A DNA stretch of 64,000 nucleotides, taken from contig JBITNC010000002.1 in the NCBI GenBank assembly GCA_050084985.1, forward strand, positions 3,534,001-3,598,000. The letters run 5' to 3'. Both the position numbers and the translations under genes were made by a program. The DNA comes from Nageia nagi. Taxonomy: Eukaryota > Pinophyta. The notes under the pieces were generated by a model. The model was not told the DNA's origin and searched no databases. It was given only the letters and a program-made list of their open reading frames with translations. This document shows, one piece after another, positions 44,972 through 55,799 of the stretch (position 1 is the first letter of the stretch; the number at the start of each line of letters is the position of its first letter).

Positions 44972-47900
44972 TTATTTCTGAATTTCTAAAAATTGCACAA
45001 CCTTACCCCAACTTGCATGATTTTCGGAGAAGTCTTTTATTCTCGATTGGGCTAGAGCTGTGTTATTCAAAATTTCGTAGGAAATTTGCCCGTATTTGTG
45101 CAATATCCGCTGTAGGACCACTCCTTTACTGGCACATTGGTCAAAAAATTCAAACAAAGCTGAGGCATCAAAAGAATTCAGTAACAAATCTATATCCTCC
45201 GTCTTCTGACTATCTTCATGAATATATTTCAAAATCTCAGCCTCGGAGATGGGTGAACTATCTTCCTTCCACAATCCCGGAAATCCTGCCCCAGATAAGT
45301 TAGCTATTTCAGCTTTCTGGGTTTCTACCCCCTGCCACTGCTTGGTTAAATTATTTTTTATTTCTTGACACACCCATTTCCCGCAGACTGGGTGGTCAAT
45401 CGCTGAGATCAATTCAAACCTATTTCCCACATTTAGGGCGTGAAGCTCCTCGTCGGAAATTTCAACCAACTTTTTCCTTGCCTTCTTTGCTATATTCTCC
45501 ATGGGGTCGATAATACTTTCACAGAGGCTGACACTTGCCTCTAATTTCTTCAACTCTGAAAAACATAGATCAATGTGATCTCTGAGTAGAATCAGTTGTT
45601 TGATCTTTGGAGATAATTGTTCCCGGGATTTTTCTTTTATTCTGATCAAAAAATCTCTGTCCACCTTATTGACATTTGAGTTCAACCGCATCTGTGCGAT
45701 GTCAGCGTTTAAATCGCCAATTATTATCTCTTTTGCTGCTACTTCAGCTGTTTTGGTTGCAATTTCCGCATCCTTCTGTGCTATGACCACATCTTTCTTT
45801 GTTAGGCTATCTGCAGTTGGAGCGGCAGCTAAACTTGCTCTAAGAGCAACTATGCTATTGTCTGCAGCTTTTAATTTTAGCCGTTGAGACTCTAATTGTT
45901 GTTTCATTACTTCATTTGCCTTTTGGAGCTTATTATATTTGACCTCTAATTTGGTCAATTCAGAAATGTTTAAGTCCACAGCAGTCTGCAACAGCTCATT
46001 CTTATCACTCCGGGATATGCTCTTGGTGTCTATCCTTACCCGAGTGTTCATTGCAGACAAATCACTTTGCCCCTCTTGATGATCTTGGGCGATAGCAACC
46101 TCTAAAACTCTGCTTTTGGCGTCCACAGACGTCCGGAGCCTCACTGGATTATCAAGTGCCGGGAGTTTTTGCATTTGCTTCTGCATCCAGGCTTCCTGAT
46201 TCTGCTTCAATTGTTTGTACTACTCCATGATCCCGCTCACCGATACCTGCTGACCAGATATTGCAATGAATGGGGAGGCCGCGCTTAGTTCTGGAGCGGA
46301 AGAGGATAACACCTGCTGAATCGGTGTAACAGGGCTGGCTTGACTAGGGCCAGAGACATTGCTACTGAGTGTTGCGGGTATAGACGGCTCCGGAGTGGAT
46401 GATGGAGGTGAAGATGGTACAAAGATGACACCGGTGGGGGGAGTGATGAGGGGAACCGATGAAGAGGGAGTGGGTTTAGGCCATGTGAATGGTGATGGCA
46501 AATTAGGAAGTGGTGGAAGGGTTGGTGATGGTGGGGATGAAGTGACAGCTATGGAAGGTGAGTAAGACGAAATGGGGGTAACTGTCGGAGGTGGAATGAT
46601 TGTCAAGGGACCAGAAGAGACAACAGAGATAGGAGGAATAAAAGAAGAAAGCGTACCTGTAGGAGTGGAGCTCCTCCTTTTTTTTCTTGGTGACTGAGGA
46701 CCTTTTGCAGCTTTTCTCTTCGCTGTATAGACCTTACCCGGCCTTTTTCCCACTTCTTGGGAAGTCTCAGGTGTGGTCTCTCTAGTTTCTCCACTAATCT
46801 GCTTTCCGGGGACAGGGGCTTGATCTACTTTTGACGGTTGTTGCTGCTCCTCCTCCCAAAACTTACCAGCGAATCATCTGATGAGACATCCGTAGGATGC
46901 TCAATCTGCCACATCTCCTCAAATTTGTCATCCAAATCGGACTCCAAAGGGGCAAGTTTATTTCCAGACTCAACCCTGTATCGTACAAATGTCGCGATTT
47001 TCTCTTCACTCCATTTCTATCTCCTCAGGGTAGTCAGGGATGCTTTTGAGATGGAGTCCGTTTTGGGGTCGAAATTAACCTTCTTCTCATAAAAGCTCAT
47101 CCATGGAGGTAGTAAATCTTTTAAAAGTAAGTTTCGGGGCATCACCCGGTCTTCACTTGCTGGATTTCTCCACTGCTCGAGCTCCGGCCTTATATCTGCC
47201 TTGAAGCCCGGAGGATTAGGCTAGCTTCTCAATTTCTTGCTGAAAATATCCTCTGGGTCATACAACAAAAATTGGTTCATTTTTTTCAGTCTTAGTCCCA
47301 AAAGCTTTTGTTCTAGACCCTCGTTCCCGCCCCTACTCTGCAACACCAGATCGTGGACTCTAAGTGGGAGACTATAAGTGACCCTCTTCTTCGCTGCTGT
47401 CCCGTACTTGGCATCTATGTAGTCCATCTGCCTGGCAAACTCCATGCTAAAAATCCAATCTGTGACATGGATAGGTAGCAAAAATGGAGCCCCCGAAAAA
47501 CCGTACAACCTTACGAAAGTCCCCTCCTCAGCAAAAAACCAATCCCCCGTCTCACCATGTGGCATCCTGAGGTATAATTGGGAAGCTGCCGATAATCGTG
47601 GGATTGCTGGAGCCATTAAACTCATTGCTGAAAATAAAAAATGCTCCACAAAATTGTAATAATCAGCTCCCGTTCTAACTTCTTCAGTCCATCTATCTAC
47701 AGATTTGAGGGACCCGTCCTCACTTTGCTTATTCAGGTTCATGTGAGAAAAATACTCTGAATTCTGATGAATGAATAACCAAATAAGGTATGAGACGAAA
47801 GCGAAATGGGAACCTTCCTCTATTCTTTGTAGCTGCTCAGAGATCCCATTTGAAATGGCAGCTGACCAGTTATAAATAATGGGGGATCTTGGGTGGGATA

Positions 47901-48474
47901 TCAGATACGCTATGGTCAGCTTGCTCATGGAAATGTATCTGTCAGATTGCTCTCCTGCAGCAATCGACAACATGGACAGTAACAACTGAGCATGTGTGTT
48001 AAAGTTGGCTAGCAAAAGTTCTGACTGGGGGACTTCTTTGAAGCTCATTGCACCCTCTGCATTCTTGTTCAGCCACGCTAGAAGGTTCTTTCTTAGATTA
48101 ACACTTGGCCTTGTATCCCAATTTACTGCCATGGGAGTGGATTGAGGTGGCGGTGGGTTGAAAGCTTTTTCAATGGAAAGAGGGTCCAAGCTGAGAACTA
48201 TTTTACCAAGAGGATTTTTGACAGTCCTCGAGGTAGTATCAAACCCCTTTTTTACTAACTCTACCAACTCAGGGGCTGGGAGACATCTATGTGGAATGAA
48301 ATACATTAACCCCGACCCCATGGGAGCATGTGCAATATGATTAAAACTAAAATTCGGGCACTTACCTTCAGCTGTGCCCTTAGGATTTTTATTCTGAGCC
48401 GTTATTTTGGTATCTTGCAACAGCTCCATTGAATCAATGACTCCTTTAGCGACCTTGGTTTGAGGGGGGGCCAT
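44972..48474 (-). pseudogene. Extra ORF of the Gypsy-like element, about 1,170 codons, function unknown
   Basis: One coding region from ATG at 48474 (MAPPQTKVAKG) to a stop at 44972. TAG codons at 47221-47223, 47017-47019 and 46220-46222 and a one-base frameshift near 46866 break it into pieces. The N-terminal ~420 residues are globular, with text such as GKIVLSLDPLSIEKAFNP and LTIAYLISHPRSPIIYNW, recalling the plant mobile/retroelement-associated domains, but I cannot name the family. Then come an acidic linker, a Lys/Arg-rich patch (KAAKGPQSPRKKRR), a Pro/Ser/Thr-rich stretch (46700-46270) and a coiled coil (about 45990-45560, heptad-like KLEVKYNKLQKANEVMKQQL). It sits where ORF3 or antisense-ORF genes of Tat-like elements occur. 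Codon patterns persist across the breaks, so it was coding until recently. Confidence 0.8.
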
Positions 48475-48917
48475 GCTCAATATTCTGAAATCTTCCGCTT
48501 ACTCTGATTACTATCGGCAATATTCTGTGCTTCTAGCCTTTCGATTGTTAGCTCTTTCGTAAATTTGAAGTCTGGGTACATTTGGAATGAACCGCCTTTG
48601 GCCGTTTTTAAAAAAATCAGCTTCCAGAGTTAATGCACCGTCTTTTACTCACTTGAAATAACTCCACCATACTTCCATTTATAACTGATCTGTCCTTTCG
48701 CGATTTTCCTGGCCATCTCGAGATTTGATTCTGCCGATTTTCTCGGAAATTCCCATTCTGTCGGCGCAAACGTGTTATTCCCATTAATATCTTATTGCTA
48801 TTAAGTGACTACCAACAATCACACTTGCTTGAAATAAATGCACACGACACGCTATTTACAATATGTACAAAATCGTATCTTTCCCTTTTTTTTTTTTTTT
48901 TTTTTTTTTTGGTTGGA
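48475..48917 (-). other. Intergenic spacer with a 25-nt poly(T) run
   Basis: Between the integrase tail and the extra ORF. T run at 48886-48910 (A run in the element's direction). No coding pattern. Confidence 0.6.
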
Positions 48918-49959
48918 TCAATCTCCCGCGCATGCGGGTTTGTAATGTTTTAAATGCTGCCCATTTACCAAGATCGGCAGCCGCCACCCGTTCAATTTCG
49001 CTATTTCAAAAGAATATTTTTTTTTTTTTTTTTTCCGCGCATCTGGCTATCATGTAAGGTCCGGACCATAAGGATTCAAACTTTTTATGTTTCCCAGCCT
49101 TAGCTCTGTCTTCATCCCATTTTAACACCAAATCCCCTTCATTAAAAGTTACTGGAGTGGTTTTTCTGCCATCAAACCATTTTTTAACAATTTCGTTTCT
49201 TCTGAAATCTTCCCTTGTGAGTTCTGGGATGAAAGATTCCGGCTCTATTAAACAATAATTTCCAAACTCCACGTCGTAGATGGTGTTGAGCATACTCATA
49301 CTACAAGGGTCTTCGGTTTGCAGCTCTTCCAGCAATTCGTCTGATTCTTCTAATTCACCAAAGACAGCACAAACCTCCTCCCTTTTTTCTACGTGAAACT
49401 CAGAAATTTCCTCATTATTCAGTCTTACCCTCTTATTCCCACAAGGGATCAAATAATGAGTATAGTCCATCGCTAGATAACCCCCTATCTTAGCTGTAAA
49501 CTCTCTAGACAGACATAGCCCGAACAAAGGGGGCAGTTCAACAACTACAACCTCCTGGATAATAATTACGGAGGGACACTTATGTATTTTCAGGACCACA
49601 TCCTTGATTACCCCCACTGTTTTGACAGGTGTGGAATCCAGTTGTAATACTCCGGTGGATGTTCTTGTCATAGGCAACCCCATCACATCGCACACTGCTT
49701 TAGGCATCACAGTAGTAGCTGCCCCAGAATCAACCAAACAATTATGGAGTACATATCCCTCAATTTCCAAAGTCATGTAAAAGGCTGGAGGTTTGTTCTT
49801 TCCCATCCCCGGATATTTTGCTGTTTCAAAAAGATTAAGCACTCTTTCCATTCCTTCATTCAATGCTACAAGAGATGTTTTCAGTAAATCAATTTGTCCG
49901 GGAATTTTTAGAGCTTCAAACAAGGACACTCTTGCTGGAGTTCTCTTTAGTTCCGCCAT
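48918..49959 (-). pseudogene. Aspartic protease joined to integrase C-terminal tail
   Basis: Starts in the same frame as the gag region upstream. HNCLVDSGAATTVMPK (about 49725-49770) is the retropepsin active site, followed by GLPMTR and FGLCLSREF. After about residue 250 the text turns into the end of a Gypsy integrase: VKKWFDGRK, FNEGDLVLKWDEDRAKAGKHKKFES and LWSGPYM. The RT, RNase H and integrase core that should lie between are gone without a frame break. An 18-nt A run (T at 49017-49034) shifts the frame near the end; the other frame continues to NGQHLKHYK, the usual last block, and a stop at 48918-48920. Protease processes Gag; the tail alone can do nothing known. Confidence 0.85.
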
Positions 49960-51088
49960 AATGTTGAACTCTGGGATAGCCGGAGGTTCGCCAGTTTTGT
50001 TTCTGAATCTGTCAGTAAATGTTTCTTGAAGCTGTAGAGTATCATCTTTTCTCTAGTGCTTGGTAAGTGAAGGGAACCTCAATCTCCGGAGATTTTGATC
50101 ACCGGTTTTGGGCGTCGGTTTGGTTTCCGGAAACGGGAATTTTTGGGAAACCGTTTCCTTTTCCGGGATCTTTTCCTTAGAACCGGGAACTGTATCTTGC
50201 TTTTTAGGAAATACTGCTCCGGAACTTTTTTTGGGGTTCAACCTTTTTTTCCGGAATGCTGGAGACTAGGGTCTTTTTCCTGATCTTGTTTATACAGCAA
50301 AAACTCCTATATCTGCCGGTGCAAAATTCATCAAGTTTACATCTTGGTTCATGTCATCCGCTACACCGGGCGGAGGAATACCTCCACTTCTTGATAGATA
50401 CTCTTGGTACTAATAAACAGGGCATGTGGTTTGTTCATGAGCATCATTGCAGGCTAAACACAAACCAGTGGTTGATCCGGAAGAGGAAGCTTGGCTTACA
50501 CCTTCATTCAACACATGCTGAGCTTTTTCTACAGCAGGATAAGGATATCTTCTTGCATTGTTTTGTCTGCTTAAAATGGTAATCTGGTTTGCCATATTTC
50601 TACACAAGTTTCGGAGTTCCTGAATCTCCGACGATGAAGCTACCCCTTGATTCGTGTTAGGCTGATAAGGGGCTGGTAAAGCCAAGGGAGCTCTAGGTAC
50701 TGGCAATGGTGATGGCCACTGTTGAACAGGAGCGGGGATGCTGGCCAGTGGTGGAGCCAAACTAATTGCTTGAGGTCTAAAACTTGGCTGTTGAGCGGTT
50801 ATTGGAAAATAAGGCATGGGCATGCGACTTGGCAGTTTTCCAACCGCAATGAGATAGGATTCAGCATACACTGCTTGTCTATAGACCTCCGGAAAAGTAT
50901 TCACTCCGGAATTTTGGATTTGTAGAGAGAGATCCGGAGGAAAGGCTCTCAGGTAATACATTAGGGCTTGAAATTGCTGAGGCCTGACTGGCATGGGTAC
51001 TCTCATCCAAGTTTTTTGGAATCTAATGTTGAAATCCGGGATATTTTCCTTCTCGTATCTTTTGATAGAAGTGAACTGTGTTAACAAG

Positions 51089-51409
51089 TGTTATGAACAA
51101 AGTTCCCAAAATAGCATAAAATCACCAAAGAGAGAGCTCAACGCATTGAATAAGAGATAAAATCTGTAATAAGCCACTTCGAGGGGGCAACCTCCTTTGT
51201 AATAAGCCACTTCGAGGGGGCAACCTCCTTTACATCACATCAATTACACAACAATAGACATCTTCAAATGATAATACCTCCTTAGTATATATAGGAGTCC
51301 AAGGGGTGCCACTACAATGAAAGGACACTAGCCGACATAACAATAATAATGTAAGGAAATAATAATAACCATAGCCGACCTAACAATAATAATGTATAGG
51401 GACCTAACA
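51089..51409 (-). repeat. TR-GAG 3' LTR
   Basis: 321 bp. Contains two exact 33-bp tandem units (51166-51198 and 51199-51231) starting GTAATAAGCCACTTCGAGGG. A TATA-like TATATATAG appears near 51290. Confidence 0.95.
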
Positions 51410-51438
51410 TGCCCCTCTCCTTCAAAAAAATGTTGTCC

Positions 51439-52365
51439 TCAACATTTTAGTAGTTCTGGATGCTTCTGTAGAAATTTCTCATCTTCCCATGTGGAATATT
51501 CCGCCATTGCCATATTTTTACTTTCAACCTTCCTTGCCATCCTGAAAGCCATCTCTAAGGATGTTGGTTCAAATAGATGCACCTCATGTTGAATTTTATC
51601 CTTTAAGATTCCCATAAAGAGATCCAACAATCTATCATCTGGTATATCCTTCACTCTAAGACTCAATTTTTGAAATTGTTGAATGTGCTCCATCACTGAA
51701 CCTTCTTGCCTTAGATTTATCAATTGAGTAAAGAAGGAATTATTCTTAACATCCTCATGGTAGGCTATCAGTTCCTCTGAAAAAATGGACCAAGATATAA
51801 TAGAATCCTTTTTACATTCACAAAGCCATTGGTACCATACAACCTGCTCAGGCTCTAGATACAAGGATGCAATAGTTACTTTTTGTGATGCTGGTACTTG
51901 GTGTAGATCAAAAAAGTGCTCCATTTGAAATATCCAAGTGATGGGGTCCCTTCCATCAAACTTCCTCATGTCGATCTTGGGGATTTGGATTCCCCTTGAG
52001 AACCATGCTTGATTACTTCCATCAGTAGAAGCATATCCTCCTGAATTAGGCTTATTAATGAAGGGTTTATCTCCTTGAATAATATCATTATTTTCCTGAT
52101 AACCCTGGGCCATATCAACATCTTTAGGAATCTTTCCCTCTGGGTTTTGTATGAGTTGAAAAATCTTTTCCATATATTGATCCATTTTAGTCGCCAACTC
52201 TTTTGTCAAATCCCTTTTTAATTCCTCCATATCACCCTTTTTTACACACTCTTTAACCAATTCTTCCACTTGGGATATTCGAAAGAATATGTCTTCACTT
52301 TCTGCTATAGTCATGGATGAACCCTCTAGAGGTCTAGTTGGTGTAGCAATTTTTTTCGGTGGCAT
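51439..52365 (-). CDS. gag: Gag protein of the TR-GAG element
   Basis: 308 residues, intact. Starts MPPKKIATPTRPLEG; a coiled-coil-like Lys/Glu-rich N-terminal part (about 30-90); capsid domain from about 128: KFDGRDPITWIFQMEHFFDL, EQVVWYQWL, then FTQLINLRQEGSVMEHIQQF and the LSLRVKDIPDDRLLDLFMGI block. It ends soon after the capsid at a stop (51439-51441) with no zinc knuckle visible. Gag should form particles and could pack its own RNA with polymerase from another element. The ATG at 52363-52365 is the first in frame after the leader. A clean frame in otherwise broken surroundings fits a recent insertion. Confidence 0.92.
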   Translation of the reverse strand: MPPKKIATPTRPLEGSSMTIAESEDIFFRISQVEELVKECVKKGDMEELKRDLTKELATKMDQYMEKIFQLIQNPEGKIPKDVDMAQGYQENNDIIQGDKPFINKPNSGGYASTDGSNQAWFSRGIQIPKIDMRKFDGRDPITWIFQMEHFFDLHQVPASQKVTIASLYLEPEQVVWYQWLCECKKDSIISWSIFSEELIAYHEDVKNNSFFTQLINLRQEGSVMEHIQQFQKLSLRVKDIPDDRLLDLFMGILKDKIQHEVHLFEPTSLEMAFRMARKVESKNMAMAEYSTWEDEKFLQKHPELLKC

Positions 52366-52390
52366 TTTGACTAAGTATTCTAGGGGGTCT

Positions 52391-52615
52391 CCCTATATAT
52401 GCCAGGTACGTGGGAGCTCAATTCTGTGCTAGTGCTGTCTAATGCACAACCGTTCGAAAAGGGCCCTTGCTAATATACTCGCGGTACATGAGGGAATCCT
52501 AAAGGACCTCTCTATATACCATGTACGTGCATGAGCATGATGGCCTCTCTATATACTCAAAGGTACGTGAGAGAATCCAACAGTGGCCTAAGCGATATAC
52601 TGCGAGTACGTTGTA
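52391..52615 (-). repeat. Leader repeats with TATATA and GTACGTG words
   Basis: Five imperfect copies of CTATATAC...GTACGTGAGGGAATCC at about 52392, 52471, 52512, 52549 and 52594, with spacing 79, 41, 37 and 45. They lie just upstream of the TR-GAG Gag start (minus strand). The Gypsy host has no similar text, so they belong to this element's leader. Confidence 0.7.
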
Positions 52616-53403
52616 GGAGACCACAATTCCTCGGGATGTAGTGCTGGCAAAGTAACGACAGCTCCTATGTTTAAAGATGCCAGAACACATCTATAACTAA
52701 AAGACTCTTCTCTTTATTTTCTTTCCAATAGCTTATGAATCACCCCAAATAGACCTTCCAATCAAAATATATGCAAATTTAAAGAAATAAATAAATAAAT
52801 TGTACCTTTTTAAATCGTGATTTGGAGACTATTCTATTATCCAACCTTCCAACTGATGTAAATATGAAATTTTGGCCCTTTAGAGTCTGAAATTTATACC
52901 TATGGTAGCCTCAGATGTCTTCTTTTCAATGCCACAGATTTCGTCAAATTCTGATAGTCCAAGAGGAAATGACTGCAATTTTCCCAAGATGTGCTGATTT
53001 TTGGATTTTTTAGAAGAGTGAACTTGTACGAAGTGCCTTGTGTTACCTGTTTATTCTTAGACCTTGAAAATTGTAACAGATAAACTTCAATCTATAACCT
53101 AACGAATCCAATAGGTCTCACCTATTTTAGAGCTGTAAAACTTCAGATATACCCTTTTTAGCTAGAACACCTGTTTCCGACCTGCTTTTGAGACTAGTCA
53201 TAAACCTTAACTTCCCCTGAGTGTAACTCGAAAAATATAGCGAAGTAGATGCTGAAATTTGAACTGTAACTTCTTCGGTATGTCTTCTAAAAACCCAATA
53301 AATTTTAGAATCTAAATCCTCACGAAAAAAAATTGGTAGCGAAAATTCCACGATGACTAGTTTTGAGCCTTGAAACCCTAGAATCGTCTGCTCTGGTACC
53401 AAA
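52616..53403 (-). other. TR-GAG 5' leader
   Basis: About 0.8 kb between the 5' LTR and the repeats, without coding pattern, holding the primer-binding site at its right edge (53390-53401). Together with the repeats it makes a leader of about 1 kb, long for so small an element. Confidence 0.7.
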
Positions 53404-53724
53404 TGTTATGAACAAAGTTCCCAAAATAGCATAAAATCACCAAAGAGAGAGCTCAACGCATTGAATAAGAGATAAAATCTGTAATAAGCCACTTCGAGGG
53501 GGCAACCTCCTTTGTAATAAGCCACTTCGAGGGGGCAACCTCCTTTACATCACATCAATTACACAACAATAGACATCTTCAAATGATAATACCTCCTTAG
53601 TATATATAGGAGTCCAAGGGGTGCCACTACAATGAAAGGACACTAGCCGACATAACAATAATAATGTAAGGAAATAATAATAACCATAGCCGACCTAACA
53701 ATAATAATGTATAGGGACCTAACA
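53404..53724 (-). repeat. TR-GAG 5' LTR
   Basis: 321 bp, the same as 51089-51409 at every position I compared, including the two 33-bp units. Confidence 0.95.
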
Positions 53725-54359
53725 ACAAGGAAAAGGGATCTCCTAATTCTTTAAATTCCAAGATAAAAGGCTCTGCCAGTTGAGCCCAAGTAGTTATAGA
53801 TCCGTTAGGAAGGCCCCTGTACCAATCTAGGACCTTGCCTTTGAAGGATTGAGCCAGTAATCTCACCATAACATCTTCATGCTGGATATTGTGAATCTGA
53901 GCTAGGCCAGCTACATCAACACAATGTTCATAAGCTGTTTTTTCTGTAGTTGCATCGAACTCCGGAAGGGTTTTAAAAACATTTGCTGGGATGTCATGCA
54001 ACACCGCCAGGGCTATTGGTACCCCATTATTCCATTCCGGATAAATATTTTGAATTGGATTAGCCATTGTAGGAGAGATATTTCTAGTATGAAGATCAGA
54101 TGGTTCTGGCTTGATAAAAGATTTTAGGGTGCTGATACTATTCAGAGATTTGGACTTGATCAGGGTCTTTCTCTTAGGAACATCTAACACTCTAAAATCC
54201 GGTGTTTCTTTTGCTGCTCTAGTTTTAGATCTTGTCCACATAAACTCTAGGTGGCAAAAGAAAATGAAAGGTTCAAAAGCACATATGATATTTACAAATA
54301 ATCTACTTTAATACATACCAAGATAGTGCTTCAGCAGAGTCGCCAATAAGTTTCTTCGC

Positions 54360-54377
54360 GTCCCACCGGGCGTGCCA
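54360..54377 (-). promoter_or_regulatory. Primer-binding site of the Gypsy-like element
   Basis: Minus strand TGGCACGCCCGGTGGGAC, 11 nt from the LTR end (54389), starts with TGG as a tRNA 3'-CCA partner should. Another PBS-like string, TTGGCGACTCTGCTG, follows at about 54313-54328. Which tRNA is used was not determined. Confidence 0.6.
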
Positions 54378-54388
54378 AAAAGAAATAC

Positions 54389-55794
54389 TGTTGATTAGGA
54401 TTGTGTAATATATGCGCCGTGAACAATCTCAACCAAAGTACATCAAGAACAAACTATGTGATAGTCTGATCTCCGGAGAAGGCCGGTTCCTTATCTATTG
54501 GGTGTAGAAAAAGTAACAAGAAAGGAAGTAAAAGGAGTAGAGTGCGAGGAATTTAAGCAAAAGGTTAGGGTAACAAGAGAGAAAGCAAAGGTGGATCACT
54601 AGTTCAACGCAGGCTTTCACAGTGTGTGAAACCTTGGTCTGAATCTAGTGTAGCAGCTACGGTACAAGCTCTCACTCTCAAATAGTTTCCCAGCTTTACT
54701 CTACCATGTAGCAGACACAGTTATACTAGCAACTCGCGATTACCATTCAGGAAACAAGCCAAGCTGCCACGATGTAACCAAATTAAGAATGACAATTACA
54801 AGTGCTAGACAAGAAAGGTCAAGATGGTTTCATATTACTGATAAAAACTACAGGTCTTCGAGAACAAATGTAAAGAGCAATACTAGGGCTTCCGACCCCT
54901 CTTTCACTTTATTTTCATATACTTATACTGAAGAAATAGCAGTTACAACAGAACGGTTTACAAAACGGCCTCAAGATACTGGCCACTTCTAACTATCATC
55001 ATACATACATGCCATTTGTCCGACAGTTACAAAACTGGGAATGTCGTGGAAGGTAACTACCTCCGGAACTACACTTATCCTTTCTTTGTGACATCGTTAT
55101 TTCAGAAACTTTATTCACTGACTCCGGGCCTTTTGATCACCCCTTGCTGACCTCATCATCTCTGGAACCCGGTCTTTCCCACCACGGAGGTTTATTTTTT
55201 CTGTTATGACGTCATCATCTTATTCCGGAACACTTTACTTCCGCTGCCTCCGGCTTTTCAATTATCTCTATGCTGACCTCATCATCTCCGGAATCCGATC
55301 GTTTCCACAACTGAGCTTTATTCCTTTTCTTATGACGTCATCATCTTATTCCGAAACACTTTCTTTCTGCTGCCTCCGGCTTTTAATTATCTCTCTGCTG
55401 ACCTCATCATCTCCAGAATCCGGTCGTTTCCACAACTGAGCTTTATTCCTTTTCCTATGACGTCATCATCTTATTCCGGAACACTTTCTTTCCGCTGCCT
55501 CCGGCTTTTAATTATCTCTCTGCTGACCTCATCATCTCCGGAACCCGGTCTTCACCACAACTGAGCTTTATTCCTTTTCCTATGACGTCATCATCTTATT
55601 CCGGAACACTTTCTTTCCGCTGCCTCCGGCTTTTAATTATCTCTCTGCTGACCTCATCATCTCCGGAACCCGGTCTTCACCAAAACATAAGCTTTATTTG
55701 TTCCAAAACTTCCGGAGATCGTAAAATGAACTTGTAGTTGCAAGAAAAGTATGCTGGGGCTTTAAACAAATAAGTTATTATGTATGAATATACA
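54389..55794 (-). repeat. Gypsy-like element 5' LTR
   Basis: 1,406 bp, same length as the other LTR. All four TGACGTCA palindromes are intact here (55207-55214, 55333-55340, 55458-55465, 55583-55590). The 125-bp unit array spans 55146-55700. Confidence 0.95.
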
Positions 55795-55799
55795 ACTCT

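Larger units (their letters stand above)
51089..53724 (-). mobile_element. TR-GAG element: gag-only LTR retrotransposon
   Basis: 2,636 bp with 321-bp LTRs (51089-51409 and 53404-53724) that read the same base for base, and target duplication ACAAG at 51084-51088 and 53725-53729. LTRs begin TGTTATGAAC and end CCTAACA. Primer-site-like TGGTACCAGAGC (minus, 53390-53401) adjoins the 5' LTR; a purine tract (AAGGAGAGGGG) adjoins the 3' LTR. The only protein is Gag (51439-52365); no protease or polymerase. This is the layout described in plants as TR-GAG, non-autonomous but producing its own Gag. Identical LTRs mean very recent movement. Confidence 0.95.
50053..54241 (-). pseudogene. Gypsy-like gag, split by the TR-GAG insertion
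   Basis: N-terminal part 54241-53725 (start MWTRSKTRAAKE; LPEFDATTEKTAYEHCVDVA; WYRGLPNGSITTWAQL) and C-terminal part 51083-50053 (FTSIKRYEKENIPDFNIRF; YYLRAFPPDLSLQ; a Cys-rich CLACNDAHEQTTCPVY). The W-Y-R-G-L and F-x-x-R-F blocks are the retrotransposon Gag capsid domain. With the insert and one ACAAG removed, the frame runs through without a gap. Four stops then occur in the same frame: 50410-50412 TAG, 50290-50292 TAA, 50266-50268 TAG and 50053-50055 TAG; the frame continues into protease. Gag forms the particle and binds RNA. Confidence 0.88.
43480..55794 (-). mobile_element. Non-autonomous Gypsy-like LTR element with gag, protease and a large extra ORF
   Basis: 12,315 bp (9.67 kb without the nested TR-GAG). 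LTRs of 1,406 bp at 43480-44885 and 54389-55794; target duplication ACTCT at 43475-43479 and 55795-55799; the intact Copia-2 LTR shows the empty site. Coding order on the minus strand: gag, aspartic protease, integrase C-terminal tail, then an ORF of about 1,170 codons before the 3' LTR. Reverse transcriptase, RNase H and the integrase core are absent, apparently by deletion between protease and integrase tail. About 12 differences in 1,406 LTR positions, 11 of them transitions. The protease-integrase style and leader resemble Tat/Athila-like Gypsy lineages; that placement is tentative. Confidence 0.9.

Noticed and set aside
45600-46565. Plus-strand frames within the extra ORF
   Set aside because: Antisense to coiled-coil and Pro-rich coding sequence, where long open antisense frames are expected.
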